This document shows positions 26,644 through 36,677 of a DNA stretch of 64,000 nucleotides, piece after piece. Every line of letters begins with the position of its first letter. Within the stretch, counting starts at the first letter, position 1. The position numbers were made by a program, and so were the translations under genes. The stretch is taken from contig JAFXGV010000051.1 in NCBI GenBank assembly GCA_017536765.1, positions 1 through 64,000 of the forward strand, in the 5' to 3' direction. Under the pieces are notes generated by a model that saw only the letters and a program-made list of their open reading frames with translations, ran no database searches and was not told the DNA's origin. Source of the DNA: Bacteroidaceae bacterium. Its GTDB lineage: Bacteria > Bacteroidota > Bacteroidia > Bacteroidales > Bacteroidaceae.

Positions 26644-28158
26644 TTAGTAAACATTTAGGTTAGAGAGCAATGGACACGCACGGCTGTCGAGAATGGTGAT
26701 GCGCAGCTGCTTTGCTTTGTAGCCGTTGCCATAGCTGCCGCTTGTACTGCCGTTAAGCGGTATTATGCGCTTGTAACCAATGGTAGTTGTCTGCATATTG
26801 GGGCAGAGTTCAACCCAGGTGGAACCATCCTCGGTGTACTCTATCTTGAAGTCCTTAATGCGCTGGCCCAGCTTTATGGGCTCCTGCATCACGAGGTAGC
26901 GGATTACCTGCGGTGCATCCCAGGTGAGGGTGATTGTTGCATCGAGGTCACCATCGTTGGTGCCCCAGAATGTATCCTTGTCGCCATCGGTGAGATTGCT
27001 CTTCTCATACTTGCCACCAGTGCGAGTATCGCTCACCTCAATGGTTGCCAACTTGGCAAAGTCGGTAGCTTCGGTGCTCTCGTCGAGTCCATATACGGGC
27101 ACTGCAAGACGTTCGTGGAGCATCTTACCCAATTTCTTCAACTCGTTCACGGTGTTTGTGGGAAGCACGCCATACTCGTCGGGAGGGCAGTTGAGGATGA
27201 GAGTGGCATTACGGCCCACGGTCTCCAGATACATCTGGAACAGGCGCTCGGCACTTTTCATTGTTTCGCCTCTGTGCCAGAACCAACCGTTGTTGGTAGC
27301 CTTGGCATCGCTCTCTCCGGGGTTCCAGAACCAGCCGTTTATATCGCCCTCTTCGCGCACAACGGTTTCGGACATATAGTCGGTCATAGCCCAGTCGGTT
27401 TCACCGGCATAGCCCGACTCATTACCAATCCAGCGGGCCTCGCCACCCACGCCCCACATTACGCAGTTGGGGGCTATGCGGTGCACGCGGGCACGCAGGT
27501 TGGGCACGTCGTAGTAGATTTCGGCATCGATGGAGCGGGTACCACCCTCACCACCATAGTAACCGTCGCCACCACGTGCACCATCGAACCACATCTCAAA
27601 CTGGTCTGCTCCAAACTCGGCAAGTTCCTCACACTGCTTTATGAAAACTTCGGAAACGTAGGTATCCTTGCCATAGTGGGCCGAGTTACGGTCCCAGGGA
27701 GAGATGTAGAAGCCATACTTCATATTGTGCTTTTGGCTTGCCTCGGCAAACAGTTTGGGAATATTCGCAGTGCGACCATTCTCGTTACCTGCATTCTTTA
27801 TGCTATGCTCGGTTGTTGCGGTGGGCCACAAACAAAAACCATCGTGGTGTTTCACTACTGCGATGCCGCCATTCATACCGGCAGCTTTCACCGATGTTAC
27901 CCACTGCTCGGGGTTGGGCAATGCCAAAGGAGCATACTTCGACTCCGGCTCGTTACCGAAGCCCCACTCCAAGCCTGTGAATGTGTTCATACCATAGTGG
28001 AAGAATGCATAAAACTCTGTTTCGTTCCACAATATCTGTCTTTCGTGCGGTACCGGATGACAAGGCGCAGGCGCATTGTCTGGGTTGGGCAGTTCATAAT
28101 TCTGGGCAAACCCCAATGCCGGTATAAGCAAGCCGACAAGTAATGTTTTAATTCTCAT
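26644..28158 (-). CDS. GH29 alpha-L-fucosidase with F5/8C-like C-terminus
   Basis: A 504-residue exported glycosidase that removes fucose from glycans. After the signal peptide (about 1-18), the family landmarks HDGFCLWPT, YGFYISPWDR and EMWFDGARG are present; Asp192 in the last is the probable nucleophile. The C-terminal third (about 365-504) is a discoidin/F5-8C-like beta sandwich that may bind sugar. There is no lipobox, so it is periplasmic or secreted. It lies 59 bases after the CotH gene and 34 bases before the GEVED gene in one operon. Confidence 0.9.
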   Translation of the reverse strand: MRIKTLLVGLLIPALGFAQNYELPNPDNAPAPCHPVPHERQILWNETEFYAFFHYGMNTFTGLEWGFGNEPESKYAPLALPNPEQWVTSVKAAGMNGGIAVVKHHDGFCLWPTATTEHSIKNAGNENGRTANIPKLFAEASQKHNMKYGFYISPWDRNSAHYGKDTYVSEVFIKQCEELAEFGADQFEMWFDGARGGDGYYGGEGGTRSIDAEIYYDVPNLRARVHRIAPNCVMWGVGGEARWIGNESGYAGETDWAMTDYMSETVVREEGDINGWFWNPGESDAKATNNGWFWHRGETMKSAERLFQMYLETVGRNATLILNCPPDEYGVLPTNTVNELKKLGKMLHERLAVPVYGLDESTEATDFAKLATIEVSDTRTGGKYEKSNLTDGDKDTFWGTNDGDLDATITLTWDAPQVIRYLVMQEPIKLGQRIKDFKIEYTEDGSTWVELCPNMQTTTIGYKRIIPLNGSTSGSYGNGYKAKQLRITILDSRACPLLSNLNVY

Positions 28159-28217
28159 AGGTTAGTTTTTAAGTTTTTATTTTTCTATTATAAGCATCAT
28201 TTAATATATTATGCAGG

Positions 28218-31200
28218 CTATCGCACTACCACCTTTGAACCAAGTATCACATAAATGCCTGCGGGCAGTTCCACGCGGATTGTTCCCACCGGCACGTTCA
28301 GACTGCGCACCACACGCCCGTCAACGCCATAGACATATACCTGTTGAGCGGTGAGTGCCGCAATGGTTATGTAGCCATCGCCACCCTTTACCGAGGCTGT
28401 GGGCGCAGCTATGTCGTATATGTTTGTGGCTACGCCGAATGTGGCGACCACATCGTTGAGGCGCAACTCCTCGGTAGCCTCATCGACGGCAAGAACATTG
28501 GATATTGAGATGACACGCTCCTCCTCGGGCACCACGGCATAGCTGTTGAGTGTGAGGTTTACAACGGCATCGCCATTTTCGGTGGCAAACATAGAGTCGC
28601 TGCCCGAATATATGATAAGGCGGTAGGTGGTCATATCGCGCTGTGTGAGGCTCACACGATGGTCGGTGAGCGAGCCTGCTGCTGTGGCATCGAATATCAT
28701 CACGCCGTCGGGCACGGTAATGTCGAGCTGCATTGCCTTGTAGTTTTCATTGCTATAGCAGTTGAGATTCAGAGGCAACTGATAATCTTCGTTCATCACA
28801 AGCTCGAAATTATTCACATACAACTCGCCTATCGCAAGGGGGGTGTTGTAATAATCCATTGCAGAGAGCACATCGGCATCGGCTGCCGCACTCTCTATTG
28901 CAAGAACATCGCTGTCGGTGATGAAGCCGTCGCTGTCAACGTCGGCCTTTGAGTAGGTGAACGACTTGTGGGTGTTGCTGTTGAGATATGCAGTGGTTAT
29001 GGCAACATCGTGAACGGTAACGTAGTTGTTCCTGTTCACATCGGCCACAAGAGGATAGAGGAACTCATCGAGGCCGTACTCGGTGAGATTGCCATACAAA
29101 TATTCGGCACGGTTGCTTATCCACGATTTAGTGCGGCCACAGATGTTTGCGTAGTCGTCGCCATCGCCCCACAGTATATAGTTGTTCAGGAACGAGGAGT
29201 TGGCAAATGCAAAGTAGCTGTCCATATAGTCGTTGAACTCGGCAAGTGAATTGTTGTTCATAAATTCGGTCCACACTTTGTAGTAGTACTTCTGCACGGT
29301 GGTGTTGCTCATCATCTCCTTGAGCATCTTGTAACCGGGATAGGTCGACATTGAGTAATTGAACACCGACGTTGTGTAATCGGATGTGCAGTAATTTCTT
29401 GTGCTCTCGTAGCCGAACGCCCAGTCGAAATCCCACAACGGGCCGAACTTTATCTTGCTTTCAGGGTTCTCCAACTCCTCCTTGAAGAGGTATGTACTTT
29501 TGGGATGCCCAATCTCCTGGTTGTTCACAAGGTCGTTGGTGAGCATAAAACGTGCAAAGGCATCGTAGTCCAGAATATCATCGAGCGAGTTACCGTGATA
29601 TACCGCTGTGTCGAGTGCGTTGAAATCGTTCCTTATAAGAACCAGGCGGTCGGCGGCTGCTGGCTTGGTGTATTCCGTAAGGTCGGGTTCCTTCACGTTT
29701 ACCGGCATAGAATAGTAGGTTGATTTGAATTTGTAGTCCTCGTCGTAGTATGAGTCGAGTTCAAGCAGATAACCTACCTCCTCATCTACATCCACACTGT
29801 TGTTGGACATACTGACGTGCTCGCTGAACATATAGCTGCCCATATACACGCCGTTCATATAGAGTTCCACAGGTATTATGTGGTTGGTGAACTGTGCACC
29901 GACCATCTGGCCAATCTTCATTGCCGCAGCATTGGCAAGCATAGAGCCCTCCTGTGCGTTGGCAAGCAGCACCCAACTTTTTCCTTTGGTGAGGCCGAAT
30001 GGTTTTACCTTATCGGCAAATTTCAAGCGATAGGGTTTTTTGGCATAGCCCCAGGTAATATTTCCACGGCCTTTTACCTGCACCGAATCTTCAAAGTTAT
30101 CGTAAACGCCATAACCCGTGATACGGAAATTAGCATTCAAGTAGGTCTCTTTGCTGGTAACAGAAAGGCCGCCTTCAATATCTATATCTATGCGGGGAGC
30201 CGATATGGCATTGTCGGTGAGCCAATCGATTTCAACATTGTAGTTACGACCAAAGGGTACACGCTTTGTTTCATATACCGCATCGCTCACAAGCACCGAA
30301 TCGATACCGGATACTTCGTACAGGCGCATCTCGGAGAGTGCCATATGGTTCTTTGAATACTCGCCCGATGTTTGCAGAATTCTCAATTTGGTGTATTCCG
30401 TGCCAAAGGGGATGACGGGGGAGTTATACTGCTGCCCCGAACCGCCGGTGGGCATACCATCCGCAGTTGTGAGGGTGCGCACCAGTTCCCAATCGCCATT
30501 ATCGTTGCCACCATAGAGTTCGAGTACCAAGGGGTTGTAACCCGATTGCGGGCGACACTGGTAATAGAGTTTTATATTTTCGGCACTCACGGGCAAGGCC
30601 ACATCTATATATGCATCGACGTTGATTGTTGCATCGTTGGCACTGCCCCAGGTAGAGTGGAATATTGTGTACAAGGAGCCGTCGAGCAGGCTTGAGACAC
30701 CCTCGCTTGGGCTTGTCGAGGGCTTGTTGGTGCTTAACATATCGGCTGTGAGCGACATCATAGTCTCCTCGCCACCGCTATATTCCCACACGGCATCCTG
30801 CACCTTCACCATTCCGTTCACCCTGTTGTAGCCGGGGTATGTAACGGTATAGGTTACGGGAGAGGCAAAACTCTGACGAGTTACTTTTGACTGTTGCAGA
30901 ACATCGCCCACATAAGCTACGGCCTTGTCGTCACTCAACTGGAAACTTGCTGTCAGCCACTTGCCAATTGCGTTCACCGGCAGATAGATATTCTCCTCTA
31001 TCGCTGCAGCCTCCACATCGACAAACAGTGTGGGGTTATACTTGTTGTTGAATTTATATGATGTAAGCTCGGGCAACGCGGGGGCAACGGTTGAAATGCT
31101 GTCATACTCCTGCGATGCATAGTAGATTACATCGCCGCTCTTCATTGGGAAGCAAAGGAAATCGCCCTCGGTGTAGTAGTTGCCATCAACATCGGATGAG

Positions 31201-33398
31201 AGTAAGGCCTCAACACCGCCATCGCTCATATATACATAAACGGCATCGCCATCCATCGCTGTGCCACCGTTCTGCCCGCCACCAAGTGCCGACATTGTGA
31301 TTTCGGTGGGGAATAGGCCGGCATTGTCGCGGCCATAGAGCACTATTGTAAACGCCTGCATAGGCGCGGGGAAGGTGATATCCAAATAGACCTCGCCCAC
31401 GGGATTCATTGTACCCGATTGCCATATCGAATGCCAATAGGTTGAATAATCACCATCGCAGATATCGGCCATCGGCCCCTCGGACAACTCCTGTGAATTG
31501 GTTGCAAAACAACTCTTGGTAAGAGCAAGCGGATTGCCCTCGCCATCGAAAATTTTAATTTCTCCAAGACTTATCATCGGATAGCCTTCATACAACTGCA
31601 GGGCATCGGTGCTTGCAAGGAAGGTGAGGCGCACGCCTGCGGTGCTGCGATTAAGGGTTACAAGGCCTGTATCCCACACATAACCGCCATAGTTTTCTAC
31701 CGAACCGGGCAGGCCGTCGGCCTTGCCATAGCTTATGGGCAGTGTGCGGTACGATATCTTTGTTGAATGGAAGCGTGCTATTTCGGCATCGTACTGCGAG
31801 TAGAGCTTTACGAAATGGTCGGCCGCATATACATCGGTTTTACTCAGGGCATCGGCTATGTTTGTGGCAAGCGATTCCAGCATTGCACGCGAGCTTTCGG
31901 GATAGGTGTTCGTGACATAGGGGTAGCTACTGAACTCCGACTCGGTCAACAAGGTGGCTACAAGCGTTTCATAATAGCCCAATTTAGAGATTACATAATT
32001 TACCGTAGCAACCTGCAACGTTTCGGCAGCATCGTCTATCTGCGCCATTGTGGGCGATGAGCCTGCCACCATCAATTGGTTGGCGGCGCCGATTGCCGAA
32101 TTCAGATTATCAATGACAGCCTGGCTGCAAGCACCATCGAAATCGCCATATTCCGCAATGTAGCTATTGGCTGCAGCAACAGCGGGCGCAAGGCGCACCT
32201 GTGCCAGTTGCGACATAGATATTGCTACCGACGACACTGTTTCGTCATACAGGTTGGCTTTGTATATGGTCCAATTAAAGCCTATGGGTAATGCATAACC
32301 GGCGGAATAGTTTCCGTTTTCGAGCGCCTCTTTCTTATCGGGTGCAAAGGTTTTTGTTTTAGATGCAACATTGTCGCGCATATCGGCACCCACATAAAGG
32401 AGGGCGGTAACAGCATTGGTTCCTTCTATGGTTATAACATTGTAGGTACTTGTATAGCTCATTTCAAAATCGCCCGAAGCCAATGGTGTGATGCTCACAA
32501 CTGCCGCCTCGTCGAGAGAGGATGTACTATACTGCCAGCCGTTAAAGCCATTGTAATCGGCACCCGAATTCTTGAGAAAGAGGCCTACTGCGGGCCAATA
32601 AACGACGTACATATCATCGCCCACACCAAGGAACTGTACCGCATTGGCAAACGTGGCATCGGCGGTGCCGCTCTCGGCACAATTCAGATATACCGGGCCG
32701 CTACCTGTAAATTCATCGCCATTGGATGTAGTGAACGAGGTAACGGTATTGCTCTTCATCACAAAAAGCTGCCCTTGCTGTGCTATTTCGTTTGCGGTTG
32801 TAACCACATCGCCCAATTCAAATTCACCACCTAATTCAGACGGGTTGTAGTCGTCTCCAAGCGTAACAGCAACCTTTATTGGAGCATTTTTATCTTCATT
32901 GGCACGGGTGCCCCACTCAAGCGAAAAGGCCGATACCGGCTTCATAAGTGACAACTGTATGTAGTGATACTCGGGAACTGCACCATAAGAAGCCCACATA
33001 GAGTGGAAATAGGTGGAGTAATCGCCATCGGAAAGAGCTAAAAGGCCATCTCCATCGCTATTCCAACTGAGATTGTTGTGGTCGGCATTAGACGATGCTA
33101 TGTAATTCACTTTTGTGCCATCGGCATCGTACACTGCCAGTTCCGAAAGAGCAAAGCAATAGTTGTTGCCATTGGGCTGCTCGTGGTTCTTTGTATCGAG
33201 CACAATGATGCGTATGGTCTGTGTCGTGGTGCCGGGTTCATAAACGGGTGAGGCAAATTTATAGTACTCACCGATGGCAGAGGTTGTTTCTACACCGGGG
33301 AGACCATTGACACCGGTCAGCAACACCGACCAATCCTGCGCACTCACGCCCACCGCTGCAAGCAGGGAGGCAACAATACATAACAGATGCTTTTTCAT
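28218..33398 (-). CDS. Giant F5/8C-CotH-dockerin surface protein
   Basis: A 1726-residue exported protein. A signal peptide (about 1-20) is followed by three F5/8C-like repeats, recognised by recurring LSDGDYSTYFHS-like and ICDGDYSTYWHS-like motifs near residues 120, 650 and 900. A CotH kinase-like domain spans about 1085-1370 (KKPYRLKF, then WDFDWAFG). Two dockerin-like calcium loops (DVNRNNYVTVHD, DVDSDGFITDSD) lie near 1453-1490. The last 80 residues, ending GIYVILGSKVVVR, look like a T9SS tail. CotH proteins are known to be protein kinases in some bacteria; the target here is unknown. It is the first gene of the operon, divergent from serB. Confidence 0.82.
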   Translation of the reverse strand: MKKHLLCIVASLLAAVGVSAQDWSVLLTGVNGLPGVETTSAIGEYYKFASPVYEPGTTTQTIRIIVLDTKNHEQPNGNNYCFALSELAVYDADGTKVNYIASSNADHNNLSWNSDGDGLLALSDGDYSTYFHSMWASYGAVPEYHYIQLSLMKPVSAFSLEWGTRANEDKNAPIKVAVTLGDDYNPSELGGEFELGDVVTTANEIAQQGQLFVMKSNTVTSFTTSNGDEFTGSGPVYLNCAESGTADATFANAVQFLGVGDDMYVVYWPAVGLFLKNSGADYNGFNGWQYSTSSLDEAAVVSITPLASGDFEMSYTSTYNVITIEGTNAVTALLYVGADMRDNVASKTKTFAPDKKEALENGNYSAGYALPIGFNWTIYKANLYDETVSSVAISMSQLAQVRLAPAVAAANSYIAEYGDFDGACSQAVIDNLNSAIGAANQLMVAGSSPTMAQIDDAAETLQVATVNYVISKLGYYETLVATLLTESEFSSYPYVTNTYPESSRAMLESLATNIADALSKTDVYAADHFVKLYSQYDAEIARFHSTKISYRTLPISYGKADGLPGSVENYGGYVWDTGLVTLNRSTAGVRLTFLASTDALQLYEGYPMISLGEIKIFDGEGNPLALTKSCFATNSQELSEGPMADICDGDYSTYWHSIWQSGTMNPVGEVYLDITFPAPMQAFTIVLYGRDNAGLFPTEITMSALGGGQNGGTAMDGDAVYVYMSDGGVEALLSSDVDGNYYTEGDFLCFPMKSGDVIYYASQEYDSISTVAPALPELTSYKFNNKYNPTLFVDVEAAAIEENIYLPVNAIGKWLTASFQLSDDKAVAYVGDVLQQSKVTRQSFASPVTYTVTYPGYNRVNGMVKVQDAVWEYSGGEETMMSLTADMLSTNKPSTSPSEGVSSLLDGSLYTIFHSTWGSANDATINVDAYIDVALPVSAENIKLYYQCRPQSGYNPLVLELYGGNDNGDWELVRTLTTADGMPTGGSGQQYNSPVIPFGTEYTKLRILQTSGEYSKNHMALSEMRLYEVSGIDSVLVSDAVYETKRVPFGRNYNVEIDWLTDNAISAPRIDIDIEGGLSVTSKETYLNANFRITGYGVYDNFEDSVQVKGRGNITWGYAKKPYRLKFADKVKPFGLTKGKSWVLLANAQEGSMLANAAAMKIGQMVGAQFTNHIIPVELYMNGVYMGSYMFSEHVSMSNNSVDVDEEVGYLLELDSYYDEDYKFKSTYYSMPVNVKEPDLTEYTKPAAADRLVLIRNDFNALDTAVYHGNSLDDILDYDAFARFMLTNDLVNNQEIGHPKSTYLFKEELENPESKIKFGPLWDFDWAFGYESTRNYCTSDYTTSVFNYSMSTYPGYKMLKEMMSNTTVQKYYYKVWTEFMNNNSLAEFNDYMDSYFAFANSSFLNNYILWGDGDDYANICGRTKSWISNRAEYLYGNLTEYGLDEFLYPLVADVNRNNYVTVHDVAITTAYLNSNTHKSFTYSKADVDSDGFITDSDVLAIESAAADADVLSAMDYYNTPLAIGELYVNNFELVMNEDYQLPLNLNCYSNENYKAMQLDITVPDGVMIFDATAAGSLTDHRVSLTQRDMTTYRLIIYSGSDSMFATENGDAVVNLTLNSYAVVPEEERVISISNVLAVDEATEELRLNDVVATFGVATNIYDIAAPTASVKGGDGYITIAALTAQQVYVYGVDGRVVRSLNVPVGTIRVELPAGIYVILGSKVVVR

Positions 33399-33533
33399 AT
33401 CTTTTTGTTTTTTATTTTACAATATTCGGGCACTGCTCACTGCAATGTGCACAGCTACCAATGTACAAAGAAAATAAACATTTGTTATATATAATTATAT
33501 TTTAATATTTTTTTAGTAAAAAGTAGGTAAATG

Positions 33534-33566
33534 CTTGCAAACTATCGGCAGAATTAAGTAATTTTG
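33534..33566 (+). promoter_or_regulatory. Probable promoter of serB
   Basis: CTTG at 33534-33537 (near TTTG), a 21-base spacer and TAATTTTG at 33559-33566. It supports the ATG at 33594 as the serB start. Confidence 0.5.
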
Positions 33567-33593
33567 GATAATTTAGAACAAATAAGAAGAACA

Positions 33594-34823
33594 ATGACCA
33601 AAGAACTTATACTCATAAGAATTACAGGTGAGGACCGCCCCGGGCTCACCGCATCCATAATGTCGGTGCTTTCGAGATACGATGTGACGATTCTCGACAT
33701 AGGACAAGCCGACATACACAGCACTCTGTCGCTTGGAATACTCATAAGAGTAATTGAGGAGAATTCGGGGCACGTGATGAAGGAGTTGCTTTTCAAGGCA
33801 AGCGAGCTTGGCATAAACATAAAGTTCTTCCCTGTGGAGGCCGACGACTACGAGGCGTGGGTAAAACGCCAAGGAAAGAACCGCTACATCATCACACTGC
33901 TGGGGCGCAAATTGTCTGCAGCGCAAATTGAGGCGGTTACCCACCTTATTGCCGAGCAGGGGCTTAACATAGACTCCATACGCCGTCTGTCGGGCCGCAT
34001 ATCCATAGACGAACCCAAGAAGAATGTGCGTGCCTGCATAGAATTCTCGGTGCGCGGCACGCCTAACGACCGCAATGTTATGCAGGCCGAACTGCTGCGC
34101 CTGTCAAGCGAGATGGGGATGGACTGTTCGTTCCAGATAGACAATATGTACCGCCGTATGCGCCGCCTCATATGCTTTGATATGGATTCTACGCTCATAC
34201 AAACCGAGGTTATCGACGAACTTGCAATGCGTGCAGGCGTGGGTGACAAGGTGAAGGAAATCACAGAGCGGGCAATGCGCGGCGAGATAGATTTCAAGGA
34301 GAGCTTCACCGAGCGTGTGGCGCTGCTCAAGGGGCTCGACTCGTCGGTAATGCGCGAAATAGCCGAGAACCTACCCATAACCGAGGGGGTGGACCGCCTT
34401 ATGTATGTACTCAAACGCTATGGCTATAAAATCGCCATTTTATCGGGAGGTTTCACCTATTTCGGCGAGTATCTGCAAAAGCGATACGGCATAGATTACG
34501 TGTACGCCAACGAACTTGAGATAGACGAGAACGGCAAGCTCACAGGCCGCTACTTGGGTGAGATTGTAGATGGGCGCCGCAAGGCCGAACTGCTGAAGCT
34601 CATTGCACAGGTGGAGAAGGTGGATATTGCACAAACCATTGCCGTGGGTGATGGCGCCAACGACCTTCCTATGCTCAGCGAGGCCGGTTTGGGAATAGCA
34701 TTCCACGCAAAACCACGTGTGGTAGCCAACGCACAGCAGGCAATCAACACCATAGGACTCGACGGCGTGCTCTATTTCCTTGGTTTCAAGGATTCATACC
34801 TTGACGAGAAGGGGCGCGAGTAA
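33594..34823 (+). CDS. serB: Phosphoserine phosphatase with tandem ACT domains
   Basis: A 409-residue cytosolic enzyme for the last step of serine synthesis. The start is the ATG at 33594, because the longer TTG frame overlaps the -7 box. Two N-terminal ACT domains (about 1-80 and 95-180) precede a HAD phosphatase: motif I FDMDSTLIQTEVIDEL with nucleophile Asp196, the LSGGF motif and GDGANDLPMLSEAGLG. ACT domains suggest allosteric control, probably by serine. Ends at a hairpin shared with the convergent CPBP gene. Confidence 0.95.
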   Translation: MTKELILIRITGEDRPGLTASIMSVLSRYDVTILDIGQADIHSTLSLGILIRVIEENSGHVMKELLFKASELGINIKFFPVEADDYEAWVKRQGKNRYIITLLGRKLSAAQIEAVTHLIAEQGLNIDSIRRLSGRISIDEPKKNVRACIEFSVRGTPNDRNVMQAELLRLSSEMGMDCSFQIDNMYRRMRRLICFDMDSTLIQTEVIDELAMRAGVGDKVKEITERAMRGEIDFKESFTERVALLKGLDSSVMREIAENLPITEGVDRLMYVLKRYGYKIAILSGGFTYFGEYLQKRYGIDYVYANELEIDENGKLTGRYLGEIVDGRRKAELLKLIAQVEKVDIAQTIAVGDGANDLPMLSEAGLGIAFHAKPRVVANAQQAINTIGLDGVLYFLGFKDSYLDEKGRE

Positions 34824-34831
34824 CAGGTATC

Positions 34832-34871
34832 CATAGAAAACGGCAGGCCGAACAGCCTGCCGTTTTCTATG
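34832..34871. terminator. Bidirectional terminator serB/CPBP gene
   Basis: A 17-base stem (34832-34848 with 34855-34871) with a 6-base loop lies between the convergent serB and CPBP genes, with T-rich sequence in the right arm. Confidence 0.85.
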
Positions 34872-34883
34872 AACTACATTCAC

Positions 34884-35501
34884 CTAAATGGGGAACCATA
34901 TAAACACTGCCACATCCCACAGTGCGTGCGAAAGGATTATTGCACCAAAGCGTTGCGGGAAAAGACGATATAGCAAACCCCACACAAAGCCGGCAACCAA
35001 GGCCGCCATTGTGAGCATAAAATTGCACGAGCCCGCGTGAACAAGAGCATACACGGCGGTTGTGACAAGGAAACCCACATTGGGGGTTATGCATTCCGAC
35101 AGAGTGCGCTGCACATAACCACGCCAAAAAATCTCCTCGGCAGGGCCTATTATAAATAGCATAAGCAGCGTGAGCAGCCACGGCGACTCACCATCCTTCA
35201 TCCCATAGATTACATCGACCTGCGGGCGGGCAAAGTCGAAGAGCAGTTGCGACACCTTGTCGCCCACCCAAAAGACGAGCCAAAGGGCAACAGCTATTGC
35301 CACGCCAAGCAACACCTCGCCAAGCGAGAAACGGATACCGCGCCACCACCCCGGGCGGAATATGGTAGAAAGCAGCGAGAGCGTTGCAGCCGAAGCTGTC
35401 ATCGCCCACCAGAAGTTCACATAAGGCGCCGTGAGCGGAGAGAACATCACGGTCCAAAGCATGGCCGCAAGAACTATGGTAAAAACAAGCCTCTTCATCA
35501 T
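34884..35501 (-). CDS. CPBP-family intramembrane metalloprotease
   Basis: A 205-residue inner-membrane protein with about five or six hydrophobic segments. The conserved motifs of the CAAX/Abi protease group are present: GPAEEIFWRG (EExxxR) near residue 119, a VHAGSCNF segment and a final HALWD. Target unknown. Its ATG lies inside the end of menA (four-base overlap), so it is translated from the menA transcript. Convergent with serB. Confidence 0.85.
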   Translation of the reverse strand: MMKRLVFTIVLAAMLWTVMFSPLTAPYVNFWWAMTASAATLSLLSTIFRPGWWRGIRFSLGEVLLGVAIAVALWLVFWVGDKVSQLLFDFARPQVDVIYGMKDGESPWLLTLLMLFIIGPAEEIFWRGYVQRTLSECITPNVGFLVTTAVYALVHAGSCNFMLTMAALVAGFVWGLLYRLFPQRFGAIILSHALWDVAVFIWFPI

Positions 35502-36388
35502 ACCAATGCAGCAACTGCAAGTGAAACGGAAAGGAGCAGACTGAACATAAGCTGCAGCATTGCCGTGCCCTCATCTACCCCCACAAGCGCCTTGCTGCCT
35601 GCCGACAGGAAGGCCACTGCCCTGCGGGAATTGTCCACCGCAGGCTTGAGCGCAAGCAGCACTGCCACCGACCATATGGGGAAAATACCATACACGGCGC
35701 CCGCAACCACCCACACAAACGGGAAGAACATCTCCAGGCAATAGAGAACGGCCGACACCTTTTTGCCTGCAAGCATAGCAAACGTGTGAATGCCGGCACG
35801 TTTGTCGTGCTCAATGTCGCGCATATTATTCACGTGCAAAATACCCATAGTTATAAAGCCGATGGGAATGGCGAGCCACAAGACCTCGATGCGCACACTG
35901 CCTGTGGCCACATATGATGCGCCCAACAGAGGCAGCAATGAGTATGTGAGAAAAATATCCACATCGCCAAGCGCGTGGTATTTGAGCCAGGGATAAAGCA
36001 GTGTGAGAGCGGCACCGGCAAAACCGAAATAGAGCACCGGCAACCCAGTGCAACAAAGCAGCAGCAATCCCGACAGCACGGCAACGGCAAGAAGACCTAT
36101 GGCAAGCGAACGTATCTCACGGGGAGCGAACTCACCGCTTGTCATAGAGGTGCCGCCAACGGTATCGTCCCTGTCAACACCCTTTATGTAATCGAAATAG
36201 TCGCTCCAGGTATTTCCTGCCGCGTGAAATACTATCACATTGAGCAGCGTCCACACCGATATGAGCCAATCCACTTCGTACCCGCGCCAAAAGAGATAGG
36301 CAACAGCAACCACCACCGGCATTGCCGATGCGGGGAACGACCACGGGCGTGTGGCTATGAGCCAGCTTTTGAAACTGTGTTTTTGCAT
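35498..36388 (-). CDS. menA: UbiA-family prenyltransferase, probably MenA
   Basis: A 296-residue inner-membrane enzyme, probably 1,4-dihydroxy-2-naphthoate polyprenyltransferase of menaquinone synthesis. It has the Asp-rich motifs of UbiA enzymes, NTWSDYFDYIKGVDRDD near residues 58-74 and NNMRDIEHDKRAG near 186, and about eight hydrophobic helices. The alternative is another UbiA-type enzyme, but the family's N-terminal RPWSFPAS matches MenA. It starts just after the tRNA-Pro terminator and overlaps the CPBP gene. Confidence 0.85.
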   Translation of the reverse strand: MQKHSFKSWLIATRPWSFPASAMPVVVAVAYLFWRGYEVDWLISVWTLLNVIVFHAAGNTWSDYFDYIKGVDRDDTVGGTSMTSGEFAPREIRSLAIGLLAVAVLSGLLLLCCTGLPVLYFGFAGAALTLLYPWLKYHALGDVDIFLTYSLLPLLGASYVATGSVRIEVLWLAIPIGFITMGILHVNNMRDIEHDKRAGIHTFAMLAGKKVSAVLYCLEMFFPFVWVVAGAVYGIFPIWSVAVLLALKPAVDNSRRAVAFLSAGSKALVGVDEGTAMLQLMFSLLLSVSLAVAALV

Positions 36389-36425
36389 ATTCGTTTGTAA
36401 TTTATGTATTAGTAAAGGATATAAA

Positions 36426-36463
36426 ACAAAAAAAAATCCCCGACAATCTTGTGATTATCGAGG
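36426..36463 (-). terminator. Terminator of tRNA-Pro
   Basis: An 11-base stem (36438-36448 with 36453-36463, two G-U pairs) is followed on the minus strand by a run of T from 36437 down. Confidence 0.85.
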
Positions 36464-36475
36464 ATTCCAGACTTG

Positions 36476-36550
36476 TCGGGATGACTGGATTCGAACCAGC
36501 GACACCACGCCCCCCAGACGTGTACTCTAACCGGGCTGAGCTACATCCCG
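36476..36550 (-). tRNA. tRNA-Pro (anticodon GGG)
   Basis: A 75-base cloverleaf read on the minus strand. The acceptor stem CGGGATG pairs with CATCCCG, discriminator A. The anticodon loop CTGGGGG holds GGG at positions 34-36, with a T-G pair closing the stem. The T arm has the TTCGAAT loop. The 3' CCA is not encoded, since CAAG follows. It reads CCC and CCU codons. Confidence 0.95.
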
Positions 36551-36677
36551 CGACTTTTTGTCTGTTTGCGAGTGCAAAGGTACATCTTTTTTATCAATAT
36601 GCAAGCATCTTTTGAAAAAATATCTTCAAAATTTTCATTTTATATCAAAAACAGGCCGAAAAGACCGTGCCGACGGT

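Noticed and set aside
27115..28143. 342-residue plus-strand frame opposite the fucosidase
   Set aside because: Lies wholly inside the GH29 gene on the opposite strand and shows no motif or promoter.
33564..33593. TTG start for serB at 33564
   Set aside because: It falls inside the -7 box TAATTTTG; the ATG at 33594 gives the family's normal N-terminus.
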